64,000 bases of DNA from Halobacterium sp. DL1 (GTDB lineage: Archaea > Halobacteriota > Halobacteria > Halobacteriales > Halobacteriaceae). The position numbers and the translations under genes were made by a program. Every line of letters starts with the position of its first letter. Position 1 is the stretch's first letter. Shown in pieces: positions 25,742 through 34,644 of the stretch. The stretch covers positions 1,674,001 to 1,738,000 of the forward strand of contig CP007060.1 of NCBI GenBank assembly GCA_000230955.3. The letters are read 5' to 3'. The notes below the pieces were generated by a model. That model did no database searches, was not told the DNA's origin, and saw nothing but the letters and a program-made list of their open reading frames with translations.

Positions 25742-26680
25742 TCAGTGGTGTGACCTGACGGCGTCGGCGGTGTCGAGGGCCACAGACGACAGCGCGTCGC
25801 GCTTCAGGAGGGCGAACCCGAGGAAGATTGCCGCGAAGCCGACCAGCGCCTGCGCGTCGACGACCTGTCCGAGGAGCACCCAGGCCGCGAACGCGGCGAC
25901 GACGGGTTCGAGGTAGCCGACGAGGTTGAGTTCGGTGGCGCCGATGCGGTCGAGCAGTTCGAAGTACATGAGGAAGCCGACACAGCCCGAAATCAGCGTG
26001 AGGTAGACCAGACTCGCCACGGCGGGCGCGGTCCACTCGACGCCCGACAGGGACTCCCCGCGGGCGCCGGCCCCGACCCACAGCACAGCCGACCCGAGCA
26101 GCATCGCCCATGCCTCGAGCGTCTCGATGGGGAGGCCGGTCGAGAGCGGGCGCGCGAGCACGGCGCCGAGGGCGAACGCCACGGCACCCGCAAAGACGAG
26201 CACGACGCCGAGCAGGTCCGTGCCGCCACCGCCCGGCGCGGCGACGGCCGCGACGCCCGCGAAGCCGAGCAGGAGACCCGTGCCCTCCACGCGGTCCACG
26301 CCAGCGTCGTCGAGGAGGCTGCTGGCGAACGCGACGGTGAGAATGGGGGAGAGGCTAACGACGATGGCCGCCACGGCGCCCGACACCCGGAGTTCACCGA
26401 GGTAGAGGGCGCCGTGGTAGACGGCGATGACGAACACGCCGGCGACGGTGGCGGCGAACCACTCGCGCCTGCCGCGTGGCCGCCAGCGGTCGGTGGCGAC
26501 CGCGGCGTACGCGAGGATGATCGCCCCCGCGACGGTGTACCGGAGCGCTGCGAACGACAGCGCGGGGACGGCGTGTAGTCCGATTTCGATGGCGACGAAC
26601 GAGGTGCCCCAGACCGCGGCGAGCAGCAGGAACATCGCGGTCGTGGGAGACGGAGCGAACGAGGGGCGACGGTAGCTCAT
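25742..26680 (-). CDS. EamA-family (DMT) transporter
   Basis: 312 residues from ATG 26680, ten hydrophobic helices in two EamA repeats: first repeat AAVWGTSFVAIEIGLHAVPALSFAALRY, second AMLLGSAVLWVGAGA ... LDRIGATELNLVGYLEPVVAAFAAWVLLGQ. This is the drug/metabolite carrier pattern, often an exporter. Start 26680 is supported by an AT-rich TATA-like stretch at 26701-26709 (about -27). A divergent Lrp-type regulator starts 143 bases away and may control it. Confidence 0.85.
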   Translation of the reverse strand: MSYRRPSFAPSPTTAMFLLLAAVWGTSFVAIEIGLHAVPALSFAALRYTVAGAIILAYAAVATDRWRPRGRREWFAATVAGVFVIAVYHGALYLGELRVSGAVAAIVVSLSPILTVAFASSLLDDAGVDRVEGTGLLLGFAGVAAVAAPGGGGTDLLGVVLVFAGAVAFALGAVLARPLSTGLPIETLEAWAMLLGSAVLWVGAGARGESLSGVEWTAPAVASLVYLTLISGCVGFLMYFELLDRIGATELNLVGYLEPVVAAFAAWVLLGQVVDAQALVGFAAIFLGFALLKRDALSSVALDTADAVRSHH

Positions 26681-26700
26681 ATCCACCCAACTATTCGAGA

Positions 26701-26709
26701 GTATATTAG
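26701..26709 (-). promoter_or_regulatory. TATA element of the EamA carrier gene
   Basis: On the gene strand the sequence reads CTAATATAC, centred 25 bases before ATG 26680, fitting leaderless transcription. The divergent Lrp gene is on the other side. Confidence 0.5.
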
Positions 26710-26823
26710 AGTTATCTTCAAGAGATGCCACAAGAGTGGAAATGTCCGCAATCACTGCCGCTTTCGTAGACGATGCGACCGACTCCCACAGGCTTTTGCC
26801 GGCGGTCGCCGATTCGGCGAACG

Positions 26824-27309
26824 ATGGACGAACGCGACGTGCGCCTGCTGAAAGCGATCTCGGACCTCGGCACTGGCAGCCCAGAGCGGCTCCACGAGGA
26901 GACCGACATCCCCGTGTCGACCATCCACTACCGGCTGAACAACCTCCGCGAGGAGGGCGTCGTCGAGAACGACCTCTACGACCTGGACCTCGACGAACTC
27001 GGCCTCGGCGTCACCGTCGTCCTCGAGGTGCTCACCAGCTACGAGGGGAGCTACGAGGACGTCGGGGAGAAGATCAGCGCCATCGAGGGCGTCACACAGA
27101 CGTTCTTCACGATGGGCGAGACGGACTTCATGGTGGTCGCCCGCCTCCCCGACTCCGAGGACGTCGAGCGACTCATCTCCGACTTCGAGACCATCCCGGA
27201 GGTCGACCGCACGAACTCCACGTTCGTCGTCGAAGAACAGAAGGACCTGACGCGACCGCTGCAGAGCTACGACCTGGAGACGCTGCTGTCCGAACTGGCC
27301 GGCGACTAG
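26824..27309 (+). CDS. Lrp/AsnC-family transcriptional regulator
   Basis: 161 residues. Residues 1-60 form the winged helix (DERDVRLLKAISDLGTGSPERLHEETDIPVSTIHYRLNNLREEGVV), the rest a RAM-like ligand domain (LGLGVTVVLEVL ... MGETDFMVVARLPDSEDVERLISDFETIPEVDRTNSTFVV). ATG 26824 begins the conserved helix; earlier in-frame starts are not conserved. It is divergent from the EamA carrier, a common regulator-exporter layout. Its stop overlaps the convergent gatE stop. Confidence 0.87.
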   Translation: MDERDVRLLKAISDLGTGSPERLHEETDIPVSTIHYRLNNLREEGVVENDLYDLDLDELGLGVTVVLEVLTSYEGSYEDVGEKISAIEGVTQTFFTMGETDFMVVARLPDSEDVERLISDFETIPEVDRTNSTFVVEEQKDLTRPLQSYDLETLLSELAGD

Positions 27310-29225
27310 CTACGCGCCTGTATCTCCTCGCGCAGCACCTCACTGACCAGGTCGCCGTCCGCCTTCCCGCGGAGCGCGCCCATGCACTCGCCCATCAGCG
27401 CGGAGAACGCCCCCATCCCCTCCGCTTCGACCTGCTCGCTGTTCTGCTCGACGACCTCCGAGACCGCATCCCGGACCTCGTCCTCGCCAGCGGAGCCCAG
27501 ACCGAGTTCCTCGGCGAGTTCTGCGGGTTCCCGGTCAGGGTTCTCCGCGAGGCCGGTCAACAGGTCCGGCACGCCCTCCTGTGCGAGGTCGCCCGAAGCG
27601 ACGAGGTCGAGGACGCCCCGGAAGTGGTCGTCGGTGAGGTTCTCGACCGGCACGTCGTCGCGCCGGAGCTCCGTCACCGTCGATTCGAGAGTCTGGGCGG
27701 CGAGCGTGGCGTCGACGCCCGACTCGACGCGCTCCTCGAACAGCGGCCAGCGGCGCCCGAACGCTACCTGTTCGGCCAGTCCCTCACCGAGACCGAACTC
27801 GGACTGGTAGCGCTCGACCTTCGCCGTCAGCAGTTCGGGGACCGTCACGTCCGCGAGGTCGGGGTCGACGGGCGGCACGTCCGTCTCGGGGTACATCCGC
27901 GCCGCGCCCGGGAGCGGACGCAGGTAGCGACTCGTGCCGTCGTCGTTCGCGCCCCGCGTCTCCTCGGGGACGCCCTCGATGGCCGTCCGCGCGCGCTCGG
28001 CAACCGCACCGATTGCGCTCTCCGCGATTTCTTGGGCGTCCGCGACGATTGCGACCGCGTCTTCCTCGTCCGCGTCTACCGCTTCGCGGAGCGCGGCGAC
28101 TTCATCGCCGGTGACGCCGTAGGCTGGGAGTTCGTCCGTGTGGAAGATGCCACCCGCGCCGTGGCGCTTCGCGTGGTCCGAGAACTCCGTGCCGACGCGG
28201 CGGTCGTCCTGCAGTTCGCGGCCGACGAAGCCATCGAAACCGTACAGTGGCACGGCGTGGACCTGCCCGCCGGCTCGCGGCTCGTCGCCGCTCGCGTTTT
28301 CCGCGGAGCGTGGCTCCGCGCCGTCGTCCAGTGCACCGCGGATGACACCCGACTCCGTCTCCGCAAACACGTCGGTGACGTCCTGCGTGTCGCCGACGCT
28401 CGCGTCGCGGTCCTGGAGTTCCTCGCTGACGTCGACGAGTTCGACCTGCCGGCGGACCTCCTCGCGCACCAGGTCGTCGATGTCGTCGAGACTCTGGACG
28501 CCTTTCATCTCGACGCGCGCGCCCTCGGCGATGGAAACGTTGACGTCTTGGCGGATGGTGCCCAGGCCGCGCTTGACCTGCCCCGTCGAGCGGAGCAGCA
28601 TCCCGATGGTCTCGGCGGCCTCGCGGGCCTGCTCGGGCGAGGCGATGTCGGGTTTCGTGCCGATCTCGACCAGCGGGATGCCGAGGCGGTCCAGGGAGAA
28701 CAGCACGCCGTCCTCGCGCTCCTCGACGCGCTGGGCGGACTCCTCCTCGAGCATCACGTCCTCGACGCCGACCGGCCCTTCACTCGTCTCGATCTCGCCG
28801 TCCTGGGCGACAAGCGTCGAGCGCTGGAACCCCGAGGTGTTCGACCCGTCGATGACGACCTTCCGCATCACGTGGGCGCGGTCGACGGGGTCCATGTCTA
28901 GCAGTTCGGCGATTTCCAGGGTCGTCGCCAGCGCCTCCTCGTCCAGACGGTGGGGCGGCTCGTCGTCCTCTTCGACGAGGCAGGTCGAGTCGTAGGCGAG
29001 ATACTCGAACTCGCGTTCGACCTTGCTCTCCTCGAGAGCCGCCTCGTCGATCTCGCCAAGCTCCGAGCGCGTCGGGTGGAGGTAGCGCGTGAACGTCCGC
29101 TCGGACGCCTCGGGCTCCCGGAGCTCGGTCGGGCACTCGCAGAACAGCTTCGTCGCCGTGTCGAGTTGCTGGTGGATCTCCAGCCCGGCGACGAGGCCCA
29201 GTTCGTCGTAGTCGAACTCGGTCAT
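27306..29225 (-). CDS. gatE: Glu-tRNA(Gln) amidotransferase subunit E
   Basis: 639 residues, the usual GatE length. GatE with GatD converts Glu-tRNA(Gln) to Gln-tRNA(Gln), the archaeal route. N-terminal kinase-like core LVAGLEIHQQLDTATKLFCECP, then EMKGVQSLDDIDDLV, then a GAD insertion domain (about 280-420), and a C-terminal helical tail with GMGAFSALMGECMGALRGKADG. gatD is not in the window. Codes convergently with the Lrp regulator (4-base overlap). Confidence 0.95.
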   Translation of the reverse strand: MTEFDYDELGLVAGLEIHQQLDTATKLFCECPTELREPEASERTFTRYLHPTRSELGEIDEAALEESKVEREFEYLAYDSTCLVEEDDEPPHRLDEEALATTLEIAELLDMDPVDRAHVMRKVVIDGSNTSGFQRSTLVAQDGEIETSEGPVGVEDVMLEEESAQRVEEREDGVLFSLDRLGIPLVEIGTKPDIASPEQAREAAETIGMLLRSTGQVKRGLGTIRQDVNVSIAEGARVEMKGVQSLDDIDDLVREEVRRQVELVDVSEELQDRDASVGDTQDVTDVFAETESGVIRGALDDGAEPRSAENASGDEPRAGGQVHAVPLYGFDGFVGRELQDDRRVGTEFSDHAKRHGAGGIFHTDELPAYGVTGDEVAALREAVDADEEDAVAIVADAQEIAESAIGAVAERARTAIEGVPEETRGANDDGTSRYLRPLPGAARMYPETDVPPVDPDLADVTVPELLTAKVERYQSEFGLGEGLAEQVAFGRRWPLFEERVESGVDATLAAQTLESTVTELRRDDVPVENLTDDHFRGVLDLVASGDLAQEGVPDLLTGLAENPDREPAELAEELGLGSAGEDEVRDAVSEVVEQNSEQVEAEGMGAFSALMGECMGALRGKADGDLVSEVLREEIQARS

Positions 29226-29261
29226 TACGTGGAGGTGTGCGTCCGAGCGGTAAAAAACCGT

Positions 29262-30758
29262 TCAGTCGCTCCCGAGCGCGTCGAGGAGGCGGGTCTCCAC
29301 GTTGTCGGAGATGTCGTCGGCCTCCTCGTCGTCGCGGTCCAGCGCAGCGGCGTCGCTCCCCGCGATGGAGCGCGACCCGGCGGTGTCGACGACGACAGAG
29401 GTGAGCGACCAGCGCCGCTGGAACACCGTCTGTCGCCGGATGACCGTCTGCACGCGGTCGTAGGGGACGATGCGGGTCTGGCGCCGCCAGAACCCGGCCT
29501 GCGTGACGACGTGGTCAGGCCCCAGGTCGTAGCCGCGGTTCCGGTGGGCGCGGTCCGCGGCCGGAACAGCGAGCACGAGCAGCGGGACGAGCGCCTGCCA
29601 CGGGAACGAGACGAGGAACCGACTAATGGCGTAGCCGACGACGAGCAGGCCGACGCCCACGAACAGGTAGCGTCGGATGTAGCGCTTCCGGGCGCGCTCG
29701 GGCGGCCGGGAGAGGCGGATGTCGTGGAACGGCTCTAGCGTGTCCGCCATCTCGAATACCGCCGCGCGGGAGGCGATGGGGATGGCGGCCTCGGAGCCGC
29801 CGCTCGGGGAGCTACCGGGAGCGTAGCCAGCCGTCTCGACGGCCAGCGACGCGAAGCCGTAGCGCCGCATCAGGGGGTTGTCCTCGACGGAGACGGTCTG
29901 GAGCTTCGACAGCGGGATGGTGCCGTCTTTGACCTCGAAGAGGCCACGCTCGTAGCGGAGGTCGTCGCCGACGCGGCGGAGTTCGAAGCCGTAGAACCGC
30001 ACCATCCGCGCGACGGCCGACACGACCCACAGCGCGACCATGGCAACGACGGCGATAGCGACGAGCAGGACAACGCCGAATCTGGTTATCTCCACCCTGT
30101 CGCTGACGAACGGCACGAGGAACGGCGCGAACGCCAGCACACTCGAGAACAGCCGCGGGTCGAAGGATAGCGCGCCGTACAGCGCCAGGTCGCGGTTCGA
30201 CAGTTCGAACAGCGTCTCGCCGCGCCGCGTCGACTCGGTGCTCTCCGCCTCGGCCAGGTCCCCGGGCGCTCGTTCGTCGGCACCCTCCGCTTCGGCGCTC
30301 GGCGTGCCCGTTTTGCCCTGTGCGGCCGCGCGGCGCTCCCGGACCTCCTCCTGGAGTCGCTGGGCCTCCTCGCGGGAGACGTACCGGAGGCTGGCCTCGG
30401 TGCCCCCGCCGCCCGCCGTCTCCACGTCCACCTTGGCGAGGCCGAGCAAGCGGGCGACGAACGACCGCGTGACGTCGACGTTCTGGACGCGGCGGAGCGG
30501 AATCTCGCGCTCCCGCCGGGAGAACACTCCCGAGTAGATGTCGAGGCTGTCGGGCGTGAGTTCGTAGTGGAAGCGGCGGTAGTACGCCACCTCGTAGGTG
30601 AACACGGCGGCGATGGCGAGCACCGCGAGCACGACGGCGCCGCTCGTCAACAGCGGGTCGCCCTGGGCGAGTGCCACGCCGCCGACGAGGAACGCCCAGG
30701 CCATGCCGACGCCGCGGGAGACGACGCGGTACGGAATCGACAGCGGGTGGAGTTTCAT
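29262..30758 (-). CDS. Membrane protein with three bacterial PH (bPH2) domains, YdbT-like
   Basis: 498 residues from ATG 30758. Three repeats of the bPH2 pattern are visible: RFHYELTPDSLDIYSGVFSRREREIPLRRVQNVDV, FELRRVGDDLRYERGLFEVKDGTIPLSKLQTVSV, and YDLGPDHVVTQAGFWRRQTRIVPYDRVQTVI, each followed by a short beta segment ending in a TAG motif. Hydrophobic helix pairs separate them (about 10-50, 215-260, 385-425). A charged linker (residues 135-195) lies after the first. It overlaps the ATGA of the single-domain partner upstream. Function of the pair is not known. Confidence 0.85.
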   Translation of the reverse strand: MKLHPLSIPYRVVSRGVGMAWAFLVGGVALAQGDPLLTSGAVVLAVLAIAAVFTYEVAYYRRFHYELTPDSLDIYSGVFSRREREIPLRRVQNVDVTRSFVARLLGLAKVDVETAGGGGTEASLRYVSREEAQRLQEEVRERRAAAQGKTGTPSAEAEGADERAPGDLAEAESTESTRRGETLFELSNRDLALYGALSFDPRLFSSVLAFAPFLVPFVSDRVEITRFGVVLLVAIAVVAMVALWVVSAVARMVRFYGFELRRVGDDLRYERGLFEVKDGTIPLSKLQTVSVEDNPLMRRYGFASLAVETAGYAPGSSPSGGSEAAIPIASRAAVFEMADTLEPFHDIRLSRPPERARKRYIRRYLFVGVGLLVVGYAISRFLVSFPWQALVPLLVLAVPAADRAHRNRGYDLGPDHVVTQAGFWRRQTRIVPYDRVQTVIRRQTVFQRRWSLTSVVVDTAGSRSIAGSDAAALDRDDEEADDISDNVETRLLDALGSD

Positions 30759-31243
30759 ACGGCGTCCCCGGCGTCGCCCTCGGTCGGTTCGCTCTCGATG
30801 GCGAGGCGGCGAAGCGTCTCCTGGGCTTCGTCGGCGCGTGCGGCCGTCAGCCCGGGTATCGAGACGTCCGCACCCCGGGAGCCCGCGGTGTAGACGACGA
30901 CGCTCCCCAGGCCGAGCAGGCGCTGGAGCGGGCCGCGGCGGGCGTCGACGTGCTGGACCCGAACGTACGGGACGACCGTTCGCACGCTCACGAGGACGCC
31001 GCGCTCGATGTACAGCGTGTCCTCGCGCACGTCGAAGCGCCACGCACGGTAGCGCAGGAGGAGGTGGATAGTGCCCAGCACGCCGATGGTGCCGAACACG
31101 GCGGCGACGGCGACGACGGGAGCGACGACCCCGAGGAAGTCGACGTTGGCGACCGCGACGCCCGCGAGGACGGCCGCGACGGTGGCGAAGACGAGGACGC
31201 GGACGAACCAGACGAGCCGAACCCGGGAGTCGAGTCGTTCCAT
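30755..31243 (-). CDS. Membrane protein with single bPH2 domain, YdbS-like
   Basis: 162 residues: two hydrophobic helices (about 10-65) followed by one bPH2 domain (RFDVREDTLYIERGVLVSVRTVVPYVRVQHVDARRGPLQRLLGLGSVVVYTAGS). The stop overlaps the ATG of the three-domain gene by four bases. This one-plus-three arrangement is the YdbS/YdbT pair seen in bacteria. Probable hetero-oligomeric membrane complex; role unknown. Confidence 0.85.
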   Translation of the reverse strand: MERLDSRVRLVWFVRVLVFATVAAVLAGVAVANVDFLGVVAPVVAVAAVFGTIGVLGTIHLLLRYRAWRFDVREDTLYIERGVLVSVRTVVPYVRVQHVDARRGPLQRLLGLGSVVVYTAGSRGADVSIPGLTAARADEAQETLRRLAIESEPTEGDAGDAV

Positions 31244-31307
31244 GCGTTCGCGTTGTGGAGGACGGTTAAGAAAGTAGGCGGAGCTTACCTGCCGTCGCGA
31301 GCGCTCT

Positions 31308-32714
31308 TCAGTCCTGACCGGGGATGCCGCGGTGGGTCATCTTCTCCGGGTCGAGGGCGTCTTCGGCCTCCTCCTCGCTGAGGTAGCCCTTCTCGACGAC
31401 GACCTCCTTCACCGTCTTCCCCTCCTTGAGTGCGGTCTTCGCGACCTCGCTGGCCTTGTCGTAGCCGATGGCGGGGTTGAGCGCGGTCGCCAGCGCCATC
31501 GAGCGGTCGACCTGGCGCTCGCAGTGTTCCTCGTTGGCCTCGAGTTTCGCGACGAAGCGCTCAGCGAACACCTCGCTGGCGTTCGCGAGCATGTTCGCCG
31601 ACTCAAGGAAGTTGTGCGCGAGCACGGGTTTGTAGAGGTTGAGGTCGAGTTGCCCCTCCGCGGCGCCCGCGCTCACGGCGGCGTCGTTGCCCACGACCTG
31701 CTTGTGGACCTGGTTGACGGCCTCCGCAACGACGGGGTTGATCTTCCCAGGCATGATTGAGGAGCCGGGTTGGTTCTCGGGCTGTTCTATCTCGCCGAGG
31801 CCGTTGCGCGGCCCGGAGGCGAGCAGGCGGAGGTCGTTGGCGATCTTGTTGAGGCTTCCTGCCACCGTGCGGAGTGCGCCGTGGGCCTCGGACATCGCGT
31901 CGTGGGCGGCCTGGGCCTCAAAGTGGTTGTCGGCCTCGCGGAAATCGATGCCAGTCTCCTTGCTGATGTACTCGGCCGCCTTCTCCGGGAAGTCGGGGTG
32001 CGTGTTGAGTCCCGTCCCGACGGCGGTGCCGCCGAGCGCGAGTTCCGCCAAACGCGGCTTCACGTCCTCGACGCGGCGCCGTCCCTTCTCGACCTGCGTC
32101 CGGTAGCCCCCGAACTCCTGGCCGAGTCGGACGGGCGTGGCGTCCTGCAGGTGGGTGCGCCCCGTCTTCACCACGTCGTCGAACTCCTCGGCCTTCTCGT
32201 CGAGGGCGTCCCGGAGCGTCTCCAGGGCCGGTTCGACGTCCTTCTCGACGGCCTCCAGCGCCGCGACGTGCATCGCGGTCGGGATGACGTCGTTGCTCGA
32301 CTGCCCGTAGTTCACGTCGTCGTTCGGGTGAACGGCGCGGTCGCCGACCTCCTTGCCGAGAATCTCGGCGGCGCGGTTCGCCACGACCTCGTTGACGTTC
32401 ATGTTCGAGGACGTGCCGCTGCCCGTCTGGAAGACGTCGACGGGGAACTGGTCGTCGTGCTCGCCCGCGATGACCTCGTCGGCGGCGTCGGCGATGGCGT
32501 CGGCCGTCTCCTCGTCGAGGAGGCCGAGGTCGTAGTTCGCCTGCGCGGCGGCCTTCTTCACGACGCCGAGCGCTCGCACGAACCGCCGCCCGAAGGTGAT
32601 GCCCGAGATGGGGAAGTTCTCGACGGCGCGCTGGGTCTGGGCGCCCCAGTAGGCGTCCGCCGGCACCTGCATCTCCCCTAAACTGTCCCGCTCCGTCCGG
32701 TAGTCCTCGCTCAT
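31308..32714 (-). CDS. fumC: Class II fumarate hydratase
   Basis: 468 residues from ATG 32714 (MSEDYRTERDSLGEMQVP). TCA-cycle hydration of fumarate to malate. Signature GSSIMPGKINPV is present, plus TGSGTSSNMNVNEVVANRA and GRTHLQDATPVRLGQEFGGY, the canonical fumarase active-site segments. No iron-sulfur cysteines, as expected. Oxygen-stable type, suited to an aerobe. Confidence 0.96.
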   Translation of the reverse strand: MSEDYRTERDSLGEMQVPADAYWGAQTQRAVENFPISGITFGRRFVRALGVVKKAAAQANYDLGLLDEETADAIADAADEVIAGEHDDQFPVDVFQTGSGTSSNMNVNEVVANRAAEILGKEVGDRAVHPNDDVNYGQSSNDVIPTAMHVAALEAVEKDVEPALETLRDALDEKAEEFDDVVKTGRTHLQDATPVRLGQEFGGYRTQVEKGRRRVEDVKPRLAELALGGTAVGTGLNTHPDFPEKAAEYISKETGIDFREADNHFEAQAAHDAMSEAHGALRTVAGSLNKIANDLRLLASGPRNGLGEIEQPENQPGSSIMPGKINPVVAEAVNQVHKQVVGNDAAVSAGAAEGQLDLNLYKPVLAHNFLESANMLANASEVFAERFVAKLEANEEHCERQVDRSMALATALNPAIGYDKASEVAKTALKEGKTVKEVVVEKGYLSEEEAEDALDPEKMTHRGIPGQD

Positions 32715-32778
32715 GTGCAGAACGTGGGGAGGTGGCTGCGTAAAACCCACCGAATCGGGTCGGCGTTGTCGCGAGCGC

Positions 32779-33033
32779 TCAGTCCCGCTGAGCCTCGTAC
32801 TCCTCGGGGGTGTACGTCGACAGTTCGAGCGCGTGGACGTCTGTCGTCATGACGCCGTCGAGGGCGTCGTAGACGTGCTGGTGCTGCTGAACGAGGCGCT
32901 CGCCCTCGAAGGCGGGGGAGACGACCGTGGCGCGGAGGTGGTCCTCGTCGTGGTCACCGCGCATCTTCGTCACCGTCGCCTCGCTGTCCGGAATCGCGTC
33001 CTCGATGAGCGCTTCGACGTCGGAGAGGTCCAT
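32779..33033 (-). CDS. BolA-family protein
   Basis: 84 residues with the BolA fold pattern: VEALIEDAIPDSEATVTKMRGDHDEDHLRATVVSPAFEGERLVQQHQHVYDAL. The conserved central His region and the loop before it fit the family, which partners monothiol glutaredoxins in iron-sulfur handling in other organisms. It stands between fumC and the flap endonuclease gene on the same strand; whether they share a transcript is unclear. Confidence 0.82.
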   Translation of the reverse strand: MDLSDVEALIEDAIPDSEATVTKMRGDHDEDHLRATVVSPAFEGERLVQQHQHVYDALDGVMTTDVHALELSTYTPEEYEAQRD

Positions 33034-33175
33034 ACGCCACCTGGGTGGGCCGGCGAGAAAAGCGCGTGGGTCGACCCTGCTATCCCCCGCTTGTGTCTGG
33101 AAGGTCGGCTCGTACCACGTCTAGCGGTGGTCTCGGACACCACCGAGCGCCAGTCGCCCGGCTACAACCCGCAAC

Positions 33176-34159
33176 TCAGGTCCACTGGTCGAGACCGGTC
33201 TGCGTGACCGCCTCCTCGATGCGGGAGAACCCCCGTTCGACCTCGTCGGCGTCGACCTCCCACTGCTCAGTGACGAACTCGCGGGCTGCCGCCACGTCCG
33301 GCGAGAGGGCGGTCTCGATGTCGTAGTCGTCGGTGACGTCCGGGTTCAGGAACAGTTCGCGGATGCGGTCGCCGTACTCGACGTACTCGTCCTCGGCGTC
33401 GAGGACGGCCCAGAGGTCGCCGTGTTCGTGGATTGCTTTCAGCGCCGTCTTCGGCCCGAAACCGTCGATTCCGGGGTTGAAGTCCGTCCCGCAGAGGATG
33501 CCGACGTCGACGAGCTGTTCCCACGTCAGGTCGTGACGGTCGAGCGTCGCCTGGAAGTCCATGCGCTCGGGGTCGCCCTTGCTCGTCAACTGGCGGAGCG
33601 TCAGCGGCGACCCGAGCAGGAGGCAGTCGTAGTCGTCGCTGCCGGCGTAGTCGACAGCGTCGTCGACGCGCGCCATGTAGGAGGCCTGCGCCTCGCCCTC
33701 CGCGGGCGCCTCGACCTGCGGGACGTCGAGCAGGTCGAACAGCTCCCGCGTGGTTTCGTGGATGGTCTCGGTGAGCCGCTGGGTGCGGGCGTCGAGGCGT
33801 GCGGCCTCGAGGTGGTCGCCCGCCTCGCGGGCGTCCGCGAGTTGCTCCTCGTACTCCTCGCGCTGGTCGCGGCGCTCTTCGATCTCCTCGTCCTTGAGTT
33901 CGGTGACCCCGCCGTCCCAGACGAAGACGGGCGTCAGGTCGTGCTCGAAGAACTTCGGGAGGCCCTGCACGACGCCGACGAGATTCGCCACTTCGGTGCC
34001 AGCGGCGGTCGTGTAGACATCGTCGCTGGTCCACTGCACCGTCGTCGTGAGGTACTTGTACAGCCAGTTGTGCACGTCGACGGCCACCACGCTCCCCTCC
34101 ACGTCCGCGAAGGGAACCTCCTCGATGGCCGCGAGCTGACGGAGGTCGGCGTTACCCAT
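33176..34159 (-). CDS. fen: Flap endonuclease FEN-1
   Basis: 327 residues. N-terminal and internal XPG nuclease motifs are clear: [53 protein letters not shown] and the helix-hairpin-helix [21 protein letters not shown]. The end QTGLDQWT fits a PCNA-interacting PIP box (QxxLxxW). It removes Okazaki-fragment flaps. Gene lies downstream of two small membrane-protein genes and a GNAT gene on the same strand. Confidence 0.95.
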   Translation of the reverse strand: MGNADLRQLAAIEEVPFADVEGSVVAVDVHNWLYKYLTTTVQWTSDDVYTTAAGTEVANLVGVVQGLPKFFEHDLTPVFVWDGGVTELKDEEIEERRDQREEYEEQLADAREAGDHLEAARLDARTQRLTETIHETTRELFDLLDVPQVEAPAEGEAQASYMARVDDAVDYAGSDDYDCLLLGSPLTLRQLTSKGDPERMDFQATLDRHDLTWEQLVDVGILCGTDFNPGIDGFGPKTALKAIHEHGDLWAVLDAEDEYVEYGDRIRELFLNPDVTDDYDIETALSPDVAAAREFVTEQWEVDADEVERGFSRIEEAVTQTGLDQWT

Positions 34160-34196
34160 TACGCGTGCTTGGTTCCCCCCGTGCTTGAAGCTTCAG

Positions 34197-34409
34197 TCAC
34201 GACCCGAGCGCGCCCGCGATCAAGAGCAGGGAGATGCCAACCGAGGTGACTCCCATGCCGAACCCGCGCCACTGACGGCGCTCGCCGACTGCCTCGGCGT
34301 ACCGCGGCGGCAGACGCGTTCGGACGAACCCGGGCGCGAGCATCGCTGGGGCGCCGATGAGGAGGTGGAGCGCGGCGAGCACGTACAGGAGGAGTGAGAG
34401 TGTGGACAC
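34197..34409 (-). CDS. Tiny membrane protein, first of a tandem pair
   Basis: 70 residues from a GTG, two hydrophobic segments (SLLLYVLAALHLLIGAPAML, about 4-25, and GVTSVGISLLLIAGAL at the end). Central charged part RTRLPPRYAEAVGERRQWRG. It aligns in pattern with the next protein (WRGFGMGVTSVGISLLLIAG against WRAAGLVSAGIGLLLITS). Role unknown. Confidence 0.65.
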   Translation of the reverse strand: MSTLSLLLYVLAALHLLIGAPAMLAPGFVRTRLPPRYAEAVGERRQWRGFGMGVTSVGISLLLIAGALGS

Positions 34410-34416
34410 GGGTGAG

Positions 34417-34635
34417 TCAGACGCTGGTGATCAACAGCAGGCCGATGCCGGCGGAGACGAGGCCCGCGGCGCGCCACTGCTGGTCGTTGCCGCCGATACC
34501 CGGGAACACCCTCCGGAGGGCGGCTTCGACTCTGGTCGGTACGAACACGGTGGCCGCGCCGACGACAACGCAGAGCGACCCGACAGCCAGCGCGACGAGC
34601 GAAACGGGAGACACGCGGAGGAGTTGGCTGGCCAC
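34417..34635 (-). CDS. Tiny membrane protein, second of a tandem pair
   Basis: 72 residues from a GTG, again two hydrophobic segments (VSLVALAVGSLCVVVGAATVFVP and AAGLVSAGIGLLLITSV) around a charged loop with PTRVEAALRRVFPG and QQWR. The shared order (helix, APGFVRTRLP or VPTRVEAALR, QWR, G-rich helix) indicates an old duplication with its neighbour seven bases away. Confidence 0.65.
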   Translation of the reverse strand: MASQLLRVSPVSLVALAVGSLCVVVGAATVFVPTRVEAALRRVFPGIGGNDQQWRAAGLVSAGIGLLLITSV

Positions 34636-34644
34636 CGTGAAAAG

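Noticed and set aside
26736-28901. 721-codon + strand frame opposite gatE
   Set aside because: It starts within the Lrp regulator region and runs antisense through GatE, with no recognisable domain.
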